Below are positions 1 through 5,069 of a DNA stretch of 5,244 nucleotides, piece after piece. A program made the translations under genes and the position numbers. How positions within the stretch are numbered: position 1 is the stretch's first letter; each line of letters opens with the position of its first letter. Source of the DNA: Acidobacteriota bacterium (lineage in GTDB: Bacteria > Acidobacteriota > Thermoanaerobaculia > Thermoanaerobaculales > Thermoanaerobaculaceae); assembly GCA_021782525.1 (NCBI GenBank), contig JAJXUY010000148.1, positions 1 through 5,244 on the forward strand, written 5' to 3'. Under the pieces are notes generated by a model. It ran no database searches, was not told where the DNA came from, and was given only the letters and a program-made list of their open reading frames with translations.

Positions 1-2157
1 GGCAACGCCCAGTCGGGCGTCTTCGACCCTCTCTCGCTTCCCTATCTGCTCACCAGGGAACCCGTACGGGCGACGGTGTGGGTCATGCTACTCCGGCTGT
101 GGGTGGCAGGGTTGGGGACGTGGCTGCTGGCGGTGCGTCTGGGAGCGTCTCGCTGGGCCGCGGTCGGCGCCGGGGTGATCTACCAGGTCGGCGGTTTCAC
201 CCTGGTCTGGCTCATGTACCCTCTCGTGGCATCGTCCGTCTGGTTCCCGTGGGCCATGCTGGCCGCCGAGCTCTTTGCGGTCAAAGGCGGAGGGAGGCGC
301 CTGGCGATGACGGCGCTCGCCCTCAGCGCTGTGACGTTCGGCGGCCAGCTCGAGGTGGCGTTCTTCGCGGCGGCGGCTGTGGCGACGTGGATCATCGTGC
401 GCCGTCTCCAGGAACGTGGGCCGTCGCTGCCGAGCGTCGCAGGAGCTACGGGCGCCGTCGGCACGATCGGCGTTCTGACGGCGCTTCTCACGGCACCACA
501 GACGCTTCCTTTCCTCGACGCGCTCTCGCAAGGAACGTTGGCGACGGCGCGGCTGCAAACCTGGGGGATCTGGCCCGCACGGCTCGACTGGTTCGTGTTG
601 TCCGTATTCCCCTTCCTTTTCGGCAGACCGGTCGCGGGCGAGATCAACCTGGCCGGCTCCTACACGAACTTCTGCGAGCAATCAGGGGCGTACGTCTCGG
701 TGTTGGGGCTCGCTCTGGTGGTCCTCGGCACCCTCGGCTCGAGGCGTCACCGCCCGTGGGTGGCGGTCGCGCTCATGGGCGCCGCAGCGTGGGCCTTCTC
801 GGCCGGCCTTCCTCCGTTCCCATGGCTCGTCCGTGCGCTCCCGGTCGTCAACGTCGCGGCGCCGGCACGGGCCGTGTTCGTCGCCTTGCTCGCCTTCGCG
901 CTCCTGGCCGCCCGGGGGATCGACGTGGTCACGCAAGGGGCGCGGCGGAGGTCCCGACTCCTTGTGGGCTGGGCGCTCGCCGCGCTCGCCTCGGTGGGAC
1001 TCGTGCACGGGATCTGGCTTCTGGCCGGCGCACCCGGCTATATGAAGCTGCTCGACCTGGCGGCTCGTAGCGCAACGGCCCGTGGCTGGTTTGCGGGCGA
1101 GGAGAAGATGCTCACCGGTTCGTTCGCCTCGCTCGCACCCACGCTGGCTCGTGAGTATGTCCTCCCGTGGTCGGCCATCACCGGCATGGCCGCCGTTGTC
1201 CTGCTGTTCGCCCGCCGATTGGGCCGTGGCTTTGCTCCGGTGGCGGTCGGCGTCATCCTCTGCGACCTCGCTCTCTTCGGCTGGGGGTTCAACCCGGCAA
1301 TCCCGAGCGGTCAGGCCTACCCTCGCACGCCGCGCATCGAGGAGGTCCGACGGGTGGCCGGGGATGGCCGGATCCTGGTGCTGAATTGGGGCTTGTACGC
1401 GAACGTCGCTTCGTACTACGGACTGAACGACATCAACGGCTACGACGCGATCGGGCGCCGCCGCCTCACCGAGCTGCTGCGGCTTGCGTGCCCCTTCCCG
1501 GCGGGCCCGATCCACTGGCCGATCGCGAACTTCGATTGCTACGACTCGGTCGTTCTCGACATCCTGAGCGTCCGTGCCGTCGCCTCGGCCCGTCCCCTGC
1601 AGGCGGAACGCCTCTCGCTCGTGTCCCACCCGCCATCCGGCGGCTATCTCTACCGCAACACCCGAGCTCTGCCGCGAGCGTTCGTGCCCGATCGTGTGGC
1701 GCGAGCCTCCGACCTCGGAGAGGCCCTCGCTGTCGCGCGGACCTCGCCTCCGGACCCCTACCGAGAGGCTCTCGTCGAGGCACCGCCAGGCGTGGCCCTC
1801 CCGATCGGAGCCGGACGAGTGACGTACCGCCGCGCCGGGGCAAGCCGGATCGTGCTTCAAGCGGCGATGGAGAAGGACGGCATCGTCGTCGTGAGCGAGG
1901 CTTGGGATCCGGGCTGGCGTGCGACCGTGGGCGGTGTCCGCGTACCGGTCTATCCCTGCGATATCGCGGTGATGGCCGTACCTGTTCCTGCTGGGATCCA
2001 TCGAATCGACCTTGTCTTTCGCCCCAGATGGTGGTCCCTGGCCGTGGCGATGTGGCTGATCGGCCTGGCCGGTGTTGTCGGCCTTATCGGCGCCGGTCTG
2101 TGGCGATCGTCGAGCGCGAGGACGATCACACCTCAGGGATCAGCGGACGAGATCTGA
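1..2157 (+). CDS. YfhO-family polytopic membrane protein (5' partial)
   Basis: The frame is open from base 1, and its first visible residues (GNAQSGVFDPLSLPYLL) fit the conserved early loop of YfhO proteins, so the true start lies upstream and the ATG at 76 is internal. The 718 visible residues hold many hydrophobic segments, then a soluble part. Family-typical motifs are NGYD (1435-1446), ILSVRAVA, YRNTRALPRAF, and WDPGWRATVGG (from 1903), followed by a VPAGIHRIDLVFRP strand pair and two final membrane segments. YfhO proteins (Pfam YfhO, GT-C-like fold) include a Bacillus subtilis member implicated in glycosylating lipoteichoic acid. A role in polyprenyl-linked sugar transfer at the membrane is inference here. 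About 100 N-terminal residues, including any catalytic acidic loop, appear to be missing. It looks like ordinary chromosomal sequence and gives the left edge of the island. Confidence 0.85.
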   Translation, partial: GNAQSGVFDPLSLPYLLTREPVRATVWVMLLRLWVAGLGTWLLAVRLGASRWAAVGAGVIYQVGGFTLVWLMYPLVASSVWFPWAMLAAELFAVKGGGRRLAMTALALSAVTFGGQLEVAFFAAAAVATWIIVRRLQERGPSLPSVAGATGAVGTIGVLTALLTAPQTLPFLDALSQGTLATARLQTWGIWPARLDWFVLSVFPFLFGRPVAGEINLAGSYTNFCEQSGAYVSVLGLALVVLGTLGSRRHRPWVAVALMGAAAWAFSAGLPPFPWLVRALPVVNVAAPARAVFVALLAFALLAARGIDVVTQGARRRSRLLVGWALAALASVGLVHGIWLLAGAPGYMKLLDLAARSATARGWFAGEEKMLTGSFASLAPTLAREYVLPWSAITGMAAVVLLFARRLGRGFAPVAVGVILCDLALFGWGFNPAIPSGQAYPRTPRIEEVRRVAGDGRILVLNWGLYANVASYYGLNDINGYDAIGRRRLTELLRLACPFPAGPIHWPIANFDCYDSVVLDILSVRAVASARPLQAERLSLVSHPPSGGYLYRNTRALPRAFVPDRVARASDLGEALAVARTSPPDPYREALVEAPPGVALPIGAGRVTYRRAGASRIVLQAAMEKDGIVVVSEAWDPGWRATVGGVRVPVYPCDIAVMAVPVPAGIHRIDLVFRPRWWSLAVAMWLIGLAGVVGLIGAGLWRSSSARTITPQGSADEI

Positions 2158-2165
2158 CCCCGAGA

Positions 2166-2179
2166 CCAGGCCGCCCTGG
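2166..2179 (+). terminator. Weak hairpin after the YfhO gene
   Basis: CCAGG (2166-2170) and CCTGG (2175-2179) form a 5-bp GC stem around the loop CCGC. The stem starts 9 nt after the stop codon and is followed by ATTTCGT. The stem is short and the T tract poor, so this is only a possible intrinsic terminator and could be a chance palindrome. Confidence 0.22.
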
Positions 2180-2320
2180 ATTTCGTGAGGGACGCTGACG
2201 CCGTCGCGGCGGAAGGAGGGCGCCAACGTCCTCCTCCTCGACGAGCCGACCAACGACCTCGACGTCAACACCCTGCGCGCCCTCGAGGACGCGGTCGAGC
2301 AGTTCGCCGGCTGCGCGATC

Positions 2321-2447
2321 GTCATCTCCCACGACCGCTGGTTCCTCGACCGCGTCGCCACCCACATCCTGGCGTTCGAGGGTGAGTCCAAGGTCACGTT
2401 CTTCGATGGGACCGCGCGGGCGGGTGGGCGGCGGGCGCGACGCGGGC
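2321..2447 (+). repeat. 127-nt direct repeat, copy A (ettA tail 1)
   Basis: This block aligns without gaps to 4760-4886. By hand count 116 of 127 positions are identical, and 97 of the first 104. It encodes [21 protein letters not shown]...KVTFFD plus the first ~12 residues of the insert. Similarity drops sharply after the end. The two copies flank both MNT/HEPN pairs in direct orientation. Confidence 0.85.
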
Positions 2448-2524
2448 GCCTGGGCGTTTTGAGCGACTTCGTGGCCAACGAGTCTCGTGGGAGGTGGCAA
2501 ACCTCCCAACGACGTTGCGCCCGC
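2411..2524 (+). other. In-frame 114-nt insert inside ettA tail 1
   Basis: EttA homologues normally read from the Gly of a W/FF-E/D-G motif straight into Asn-Phe (GNF.EYE). Here 38 codons separate Gly (2408-2410) from Asn (2525-2527), with no stop and the frame kept. The first 12 residues ([12 protein letters not shown]) match the insert in tail 3; the middle does not. The encoded peptide is Arg/Gly-rich with no recognisable domain. The normal EttA sequence is recalled from family knowledge, not aligned here. Confidence 0.7.
2485..2512 (+). other. Hairpin within the tail 1 insert
   Basis: GGGAGGT (2489-2495) pairs perfectly with ACCTCCC (2501-2507) around the 5-nt loop GGCAA. Skipping one bulged A (2508), TCGT (2485-2488) also pairs with ACGA (2509-2512), giving about 11 bp. 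A second small stem, GTTGC/GCAAC, follows at 2514-2527. No T tract follows, so it does not look like an intrinsic terminator. Confidence 0.6.
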
Positions 2525-2732
2525 AACTTCTCCGAATACGAAGACTGGAGGAAGCAGCAGCTCGGCGACGCCGCGACGAGGCCGCACAGGATTACGTACA
2601 GGAAGCTGACGAGGTGAGGTTGCTTCTAAGGCGGTCCACCCCCGGCGCTACTCGGTCCTCTGTGTCACCAGGAGAGACCATCTTCAACCGATACTGCCCA
2701 TTGGTGATATGCTTCTCGAGGGCCTATACGCA

Positions 2733-3044
2733 ATGACGAGCTTGATCGGCGAGAAGGCGGAACAGCTCCGGGCGATCGCGCGGCGCCGCGGCGTGCGTCG
2801 GTTGGCCGTGTTTGGCTCGGCCGTGACGGACCAGTTCGACCCGGCGAGGAGCGACATCGACGTGCTCGTCGAGTTCGACGAGCTACCGCCGGGCGAGCGC
2901 GCGGACGCGTACTTTTCCTTGCTCGAAGACCTCGAGTCGCTGTTTGGACGCCGAGTGGATCTCGTGGAGCGCGCCGCGCTGCGCAACCCGTTCGTCAGGG
3001 AGAGCGTCGAAGCGACGCAGGTCGTCATCTATGACGCGGCGTGA
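2733..3044 (+). CDS. mntA: MntA-like minimal nucleotidyltransferase antitoxin
   Basis: This 103-residue protein has the compact MNT (NTP_transf_2) fold. Visible are VFGSAV with Gly28-Ser29, the metal-binding pair Asp41 and Asp43 in SDIDVLVEFD, and a third acidic residue Asp76 in GRRVDLV. The core carboxylate set is therefore intact. In type VII MntA/HepT systems the enzyme transfers AMP units from ATP to a tyrosine of the HEPN toxin and silences it; its partner overlaps it here by 14 nt. I chose ATG 2733 because GAGGG (2718-2722) lies 10 nt upstream and homologues begin near this point. An in-frame ATG at 2709 would add eight residues but has no ribosome site. The upstream gap 2618-2732, after ettA tail 1, shows no convincing promoter. 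Confidence 0.88.
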   Translation: MTSLIGEKAEQLRAIARRRGVRRLAVFGSAVTDQFDPARSDIDVLVEFDELPPGERADAYFSLLEDLESLFGRRVDLVERAALRNPFVRESVEATQVVIYDAA

Positions 3045-3390
3045 CGTTCGCGCGTTTCTCTTCGACATCGAGCAGGCGTGCCGCTGGGTGGCCGACTTCA
3101 CCGCCGACAAGACGATCTCCGACTATCTGGCCGAACCGATGCTCCGCTCGGCGGTCGAGCGCCAGTTCGAGATCATCGGCGAGGCGCTCAACCAAGCAAT
3201 CTCGGTCGACCCGACGCTTCAGTCCCAGATCACTGGCGCCTCCAGCATCATTGCCTTTCGCAACCGGCTGATTCACGGCTACGCGACGGTCGCCCACGAG
3301 ACCGTGTGGGGCATCGTTCAGACCAGGTTGCCCCTGCTCCGCAAGGAGGTCGCTGCCCTCCTTTGTGCCGCGCAAGGTGATGTCAGATAG
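3031..3390 (+). CDS. hepT: HepT-like (DUF86) HEPN toxin
   Basis: The 119-residue protein is mostly helical. It carries the DUF86 signature RSAVERQFEIIGEALN (residues 39-54) and the HEPN active-site motif R77-N-R-L-I-H82-G-Y84, an exact R-x4-H-x-Y. Arg and His form the RNase-type centre, and the Tyr is the residue AMPylated by MntA in characterised pairs. The start at ATG 3031 overlaps the antitoxin's last 14 nt, indicating translational coupling; a longer upstream reading in the same frame is only a shadow of the antitoxin gene. All key residues are present, so the toxin looks intact. The stop is TAG 3388-3390, and the same frame stays open downstream to the stop of ettA tail 2. Confidence 0.9.
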   Translation: MTRRDVRAFLFDIEQACRWVADFTADKTISDYLAEPMLRSAVERQFEIIGEALNQAISVDPTLQSQITGASSIIAFRNRLIHGYATVAHETVWGIVQTRLPLLRKEVAALLCAAQGDVR

Positions 3391-3459
3391 AGGCGCGACA
3401 CGTTTGCACGCCCTGCTCGCGGCCGCCTCTCCTCAACCTTTTCTAGCCTCGCTCCGGCT

Positions 3460-3496
3460 GGCGGCTTGCCTTTGCGGCCAAGCGCAAGCGTCCGCC
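3460..3496 (+). other. Imperfect hairpin upstream of ettA tail 2
   Basis: GGCGGCTTGC (3460-3469) can pair with GCAAG (3484-3488) and CCGCC (3492-3496), with a 3-nt bulge on the right arm and a 14-nt loop. It lies about 30 nt before the recognisable tail 2 sequence, a place comparable to the hairpins of tails 1 and 3. In such GC-rich DNA it could be chance. The rest of 3391-3525 shows no gene or clear signal. Confidence 0.35.
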
Positions 3497-3525
3497 TTCC
3501 GACACGACATCTTCCCAAGCACCGA

Positions 3526-3600
3526 GACTGGCTCACGCAGCAGCTCGGCCACACCGCGACCCGGCCGCACCGGATCACGGACAGGAAGCTGACGAGGTAG
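3526..3600 (+). pseudogene. ettA: Short ettA 3'-end fragment (tail 2)
   Basis: The 75 nt encode [24 protein letters not shown] and stop at TAG 3598-3600. They align without gaps to the last 75 nt of tail 1 (62 identical by hand count). Copy-specific changes include Asp to His and Tyr to Asp. The homology may extend weakly left to about 3508 (CATCTTC against AACTTCT), but the ATPase part with HDRWFLDR is missing. It has no start codon of its own and lies in the same frame as the HepT-like gene upstream, separated by that gene's TAG. It sits between the two toxin-antitoxin pairs in the same orientation as the other tails. Confidence 0.82.
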
Positions 3601-3610
3601 CGGCGGCTGG

Positions 3611-3651
3611 ACAGTTGACGACGGGTTGTATACACTTGACGACAGGTTGTA
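3611..3651 (+). promoter_or_regulatory. Tandem 20-bp repeat upstream of wHTH-MNT gene (likely operator)
   Basis: ACAGTTGACGACGGGTTGTA (3611-3630) is repeated as ACACTTGACGACAGGTTGTA (3632-3651): 18 of 20 positions match, with a 21-bp period of two helical turns. The second copy ends 7 nt before the start codon. Each copy holds TTGACG, but no well-spaced -10 follows; TATACA (3629-3634) overlaps the junction of the copies. A binding site for the winged helix of the downstream protein is a natural inference from position and spacing. Confidence 0.6.
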
Positions 3652-3658
3652 GTCAGCC

Positions 3659-4225
3659 ATGTTGACGCGTCTGATGCCTGTCGCTCGGGTCAAGGTCCTC
3701 GCGTTCCTGCTGCTGAACGCCTCGGAGGAGTGCTACCTCCGCGAGATCGCTCGCCGCGCCGGCGTGCCGCTCAAGGCCGCGCAGCGGGAACTGGCGACCC
3801 TCGAGCAGATCGCACTCGTCGAGCGTACCCGGCGCGGGCGGCAAGTCTTCTTTCGGGTCGAGATCAGGCATCCCCTATTCACCGACCTGCGCGCGCTGCT
3901 CTTGAAGAGCGATGGGCTAGCCCTGCCCCTGCGCGAGGCGCTCGAGGGCGTGCGCGGAGTGCAGGCCGCGGCGGTCTACGGCTCGGTGGCGGCGGGCACC
4001 GACACGGGCCGGAGCGACATCGATCTGCTCGTCGTCGGGACAGTGGATGCAATCGCGTTGCACGAGTCGATCTCGGCGGTTGAGGACCGTCTCGGCCGGC
4101 CGATCAACTACACGCTCTTGACGCCCAAGGAACTCGGCGCGAGGAAACGGAAGAGAGAGCCATTTCTCACACGGGTGCTGAGCGGCGACCTCATCCCGGT
4201 GCTCGGAGACCTCGGTGGCATTTGA
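3659..4225 (+). CDS. Winged-helix–nucleotidyltransferase fusion, antitoxin-like
   Basis: The 188-residue protein has two parts. Residues 8-70 form an ArsR/MarR-like winged helix: RVKVLAFLLLN, then the helix-turn-helix YLREIARRAGVPLKAAQRELATLE and the wing GRQVFFRV. Residues ~98-185 form an MNT domain with YGS (Gly108-Ser109) and Asp120/Asp122 in SDIDLLVVG. Where pair 1 has a third Asp, this protein reads GRPINYTLL, with Asn. The start ATG 3659 matches the usual ML-x-RL-type beginning of this architecture, but only a weak AGG lies 12 nt upstream, so it may be poorly initiated or leaderless. It overlaps the downstream HEPN gene by 11 nt. The likely role is neutralising that HEPN protein while repressing its own operon through the tandem repeats just upstream; both are inference from architecture and context. 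Confidence 0.83.
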   Translation: MLTRLMPVARVKVLAFLLLNASEECYLREIARRAGVPLKAAQRELATLEQIALVERTRRGRQVFFRVEIRHPLFTDLRALLLKSDGLALPLREALEGVRGVQAAAVYGSVAAGTDTGRSDIDLLVVGTVDAIALHESISAVEDRLGRPINYTLLTPKELGARKRKREPFLTRVLSGDLIPVLGDLGGI

Positions 4226-4649
4226 GGAACTCCTGCGCCAGCGCAAGATCCACGCGCACCGAGCGACGCCCGCCGAGATCGCGCGGCTGCTGGCGCTTGC
4301 CGACCGCGATATCCGAATGGCTCGCCGGACGATGGCCGAGGATTGGGACTGGGCGTTCTCCATCGCGTACAACGCCGTCCTCCAGGCCGCCCGCGCCTTT
4401 ATGTACTCCCAGGGATACCGCCCCGCAACGGAGCAGGGCCACAAGAACACCTTCGCCTTTGTGCGCGAGGCGCTCGGCGACGAGTTTGCCTCGCTGGTCG
4501 GCTACTTCGACCGGATGCGGACCAAGCGCAATCAGGCGATCTACGACGTGGCCGGCCTGATCACCGAAGCGGAGGCCAAGGCCATTTTCGAGAGGGCCGT
4601 CGAGTTCGTCGAGCTGATCAAGGCGAGGACCGGCGGTGCGAAGAAATGA
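4215..4649 (+). CDS. HEPN-domain protein, second TA pair (toxin-like)
   Basis: This all-helical 144-residue protein belongs to the HEPN group that partners winged-helix MNT proteins. Landmarks are [12 protein letters not shown] (27-38), [25 protein letters not shown] (46-70), HKNTFAFV (76-83) and the terminal motif KRNQAIYD. That motif places Arg105 and Asn106 as usual but has Tyr110 where classic R-x4-H toxins carry His. Such Tyr variants are, as I recall, common in this subfamily, so it is not necessarily dead, though RNase activity cannot be assumed. The start is GTG 4215, chosen because GGAG (4205-4208) lies 6 nt upstream and the overlap with the antitoxin implies coupling. It shows little resemblance to the HepT-like protein of pair 1. 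Its stop overlaps an ATG (ATGA, 4646-4649) that opens the chimeric frame into ettA tail 3. Confidence 0.82.
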   Translation: MAFEELLRQRKIHAHRATPAEIARLLALADRDIRMARRTMAEDWDWAFSIAYNAVLQAARAFMYSQGYRPATEQGHKNTFAFVREALGDEFASLVGYFDRMRTKRNQAIYDVAGLITEAEAKAIFERAVEFVELIKARTGGAKK

Positions 4650-5059
4650 CCGCCACCGGCCACTCCGCGACCTGTCTCACTGGGCCTTGCGACTCACTCC
4701 CCGCGGTTCAGGGCAAGGGTCATCTGCCAAGGTCGCGAAAGTCCGCGGGGTGCGTCGTCGTCATTTCCCACGACCGCTGGTTCCTCGACCGCGTCGCCAC
4801 CCACATCCTCGCGTTCGAGGGCGACTCCAAGGTCACGTTCTTCGACAGCACCGCGCGGGCGGGCGTGCGGCGAACGCGACGCGGGCTCCCGTGCTTAGGC
4901 CAACGTGAGCGGGGGCAGCGATGGGCGGCTTCCATCGCCTCGACAACTCGTGGGCCGTGCTCTCGCAACTTCAGGGAACCCCGGGAGTGGCGCACGCAGG
5001 AACTCGGCGACGCCGCCACCCGACCGCATAGGACTACATATACGAAGCTAATACGGTAA
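4646..5059 (+). CDS. Possible chimeric ORF: novel N-terminus fused to EttA tail
   Basis: An ATG overlapping the HEPN stop (ATGA) begins a 137-residue frame. About 33 unrelated residues ([18 protein letters not shown]...) run without a stop into the ettA tail 3 fragment and end at its TAA. Coupled translation from the HEPN gene is possible, and GGCGG at 4632-4636 lies about 9 nt before the ATG. No Walker A, signature motif or complete ATPase domain is present, so it cannot be a functional ABC-F protein. It is more likely a fortuitous frame over a pseudogene than a third operon member. Confidence 0.25.
   Translation: MTATGHSATCLTGPCDSLPAVQGKGHLPRSRKSAGCVVVISHDRWFLDRVATHILAFEGDSKVTFFDSTARAGVRRTRRGLPCLGQRERGQRWAASIASTTRGPCSRNFREPREWRTQELGDAATRPHRTTYTKLIR
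4760..4886 (+). repeat. 127-nt direct repeat, copy B (ettA tail 3)
   Basis: This is the ungapped partner of 2321-2447. Differences in the ettA-coding part are mostly third-position (ATC/ATT, CTG/CTC, GGT/GGC, GAT/GAC), plus Glu/Asp and Gly/Ser changes. Recombination between the copies would delete or duplicate about 2.4 kb carrying both toxin-antitoxin pairs and tail 2. Confidence 0.85.
4850..4966 (+). other. In-frame 117-nt insert inside ettA tail 3
   Basis: Thirty-nine codons separate FFDS from NF-x-E, at the same codon junction as the insert in tail 1. It begins [12 protein letters not shown], matching 10 of the first 12 residues there, then diverges to an unrelated Arg/Gly/Ser-rich sequence, and ends CSR against CAR. 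The frame is kept with no stop. Confidence 0.7.
4918..4938 (+). other. Hairpin within the tail 3 insert
   Basis: GCGATGG (4918-4924) pairs perfectly with CCATCGC (4932-4938) around the 7-nt loop GCGGCTT. It takes a place comparable to the 2485-2512 hairpin of tail 1 but has a different stem sequence. No T tract follows. Confidence 0.55.
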
Positions 5060-5064
5060 GGAGG
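5058..5064 (+). promoter_or_regulatory. Strong Shine-Dalgarno overlapping the ettA tail stop
   Basis: AAGGAGG begins inside the TAA of ettA tail 3 and lies 5 nt before ATG 5070. It is the best ribosome site in the window and fixes the AIPR start. Tails 1 and 2 have no such sequence after their stops. Confidence 0.75.
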
Positions 5065-5069
5065 ACGGC

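Larger units (their letters stand above)
2213..2617 (+). pseudogene. ettA: Orphan 3' fragment of ABC-F ATPase EttA (tail 1)
   Basis: Reading from AAG at 2213, the frame gives [19 protein letters not shown]: the Walker B motif with catalytic Glu (2243-2245) and the D-loop of the second ATPase domain of an ABC-F protein. It continues through the switch histidine in [10 protein letters not shown] (His 2330-2332) and ends at TGA 2615-2617 as [12 protein letters not shown]. EttA is a ribosome-bound translation throttle of about 550 residues; here only its last ~100 residues remain. An in-frame stop (TGA 2186-2188) lies just upstream and no ATG, GTG or TTG precedes the conserved part, so it is probably not translated alone. 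Walker A, the signature motif and the first ATPase domain are absent. An in-frame 114-nt insert interrupts it at 2411-2524. It lies 55 nt after the YfhO gene in the same orientation and is the first of three such tails. Confidence 0.88.
4745..5059 (+). pseudogene. ettA: Orphan 3' fragment of ettA (tail 3)
   Basis: From about 4745 the frame reads [20 protein letters not shown] and on through [14 protein letters not shown], which is the switch-histidine region (His 4769-4771) of the second ABC-F ATPase domain. It ends [12 protein letters not shown] at TAA 5057-5059. It starts roughly 30 codons later than tail 1, so Walker B and the D-loop are absent. A 117-nt in-frame insert sits at 4850-4966, at the same place as in tail 1. 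The last 75 nt align ungapped to tail 1 (55 identical by hand count), with several A/T-ward changes near the end, whereas the upstream 127-nt block is nearly the same as in tail 1. That uneven divergence is odd for one simple duplication. The AIPR gene begins 10 nt after the stop. Confidence 0.88.

Noticed and set aside
682..2001. Long open frame on the - strand opposite the YfhO gene (also 88-681 on the - strand).
   Set aside because: The + strand frame has clear family motifs and membrane segments. The - strand product is low-complexity, Arg/Asp/Glu-rich sequence typical of antisense frames in GC-rich DNA.
2485..2512. Rho-independent terminator.
   Set aside because: The stem is good but is followed by AACGACGTTGCG with no T tract, and it lies inside an open coding frame.
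2411..2527. Integron attC site in the tail 1 insert.
   Set aside because: Although hairpins and GTTGC/GCAAC arms are present, the RYYYAAC and GTTRRRY core sites are not satisfied and no integron integrase is in view. Only the analogy is kept, not the call.
2213..2617. A functional ABC-F or ABC transporter ATPase.
   Set aside because: Only the region from just before Walker B onward exists; Walker A, the signature motif and the whole first domain are missing and no start codon is present.
2674..2697. Possible further ettA remnant (CATCTTCAACCGATACTG resembles sequence before tail 2).
   Set aside because: The match is short, needs gaps, and the conserved DW...RPHR tail does not follow.
2683..2713. 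Promoter with TTCAAC and TATGCT before the pair 1 antitoxin.
   Set aside because: The spacer is 19 nt, both boxes match poorly, and the -10 would overlap an alternative start codon.
3611..3651. Start of a CRISPR array or plasmid iterons.
   Set aside because: There are only two repeat copies separated by 1 nt, with no spacers, cas genes or replication gene; an operator is a better fit.
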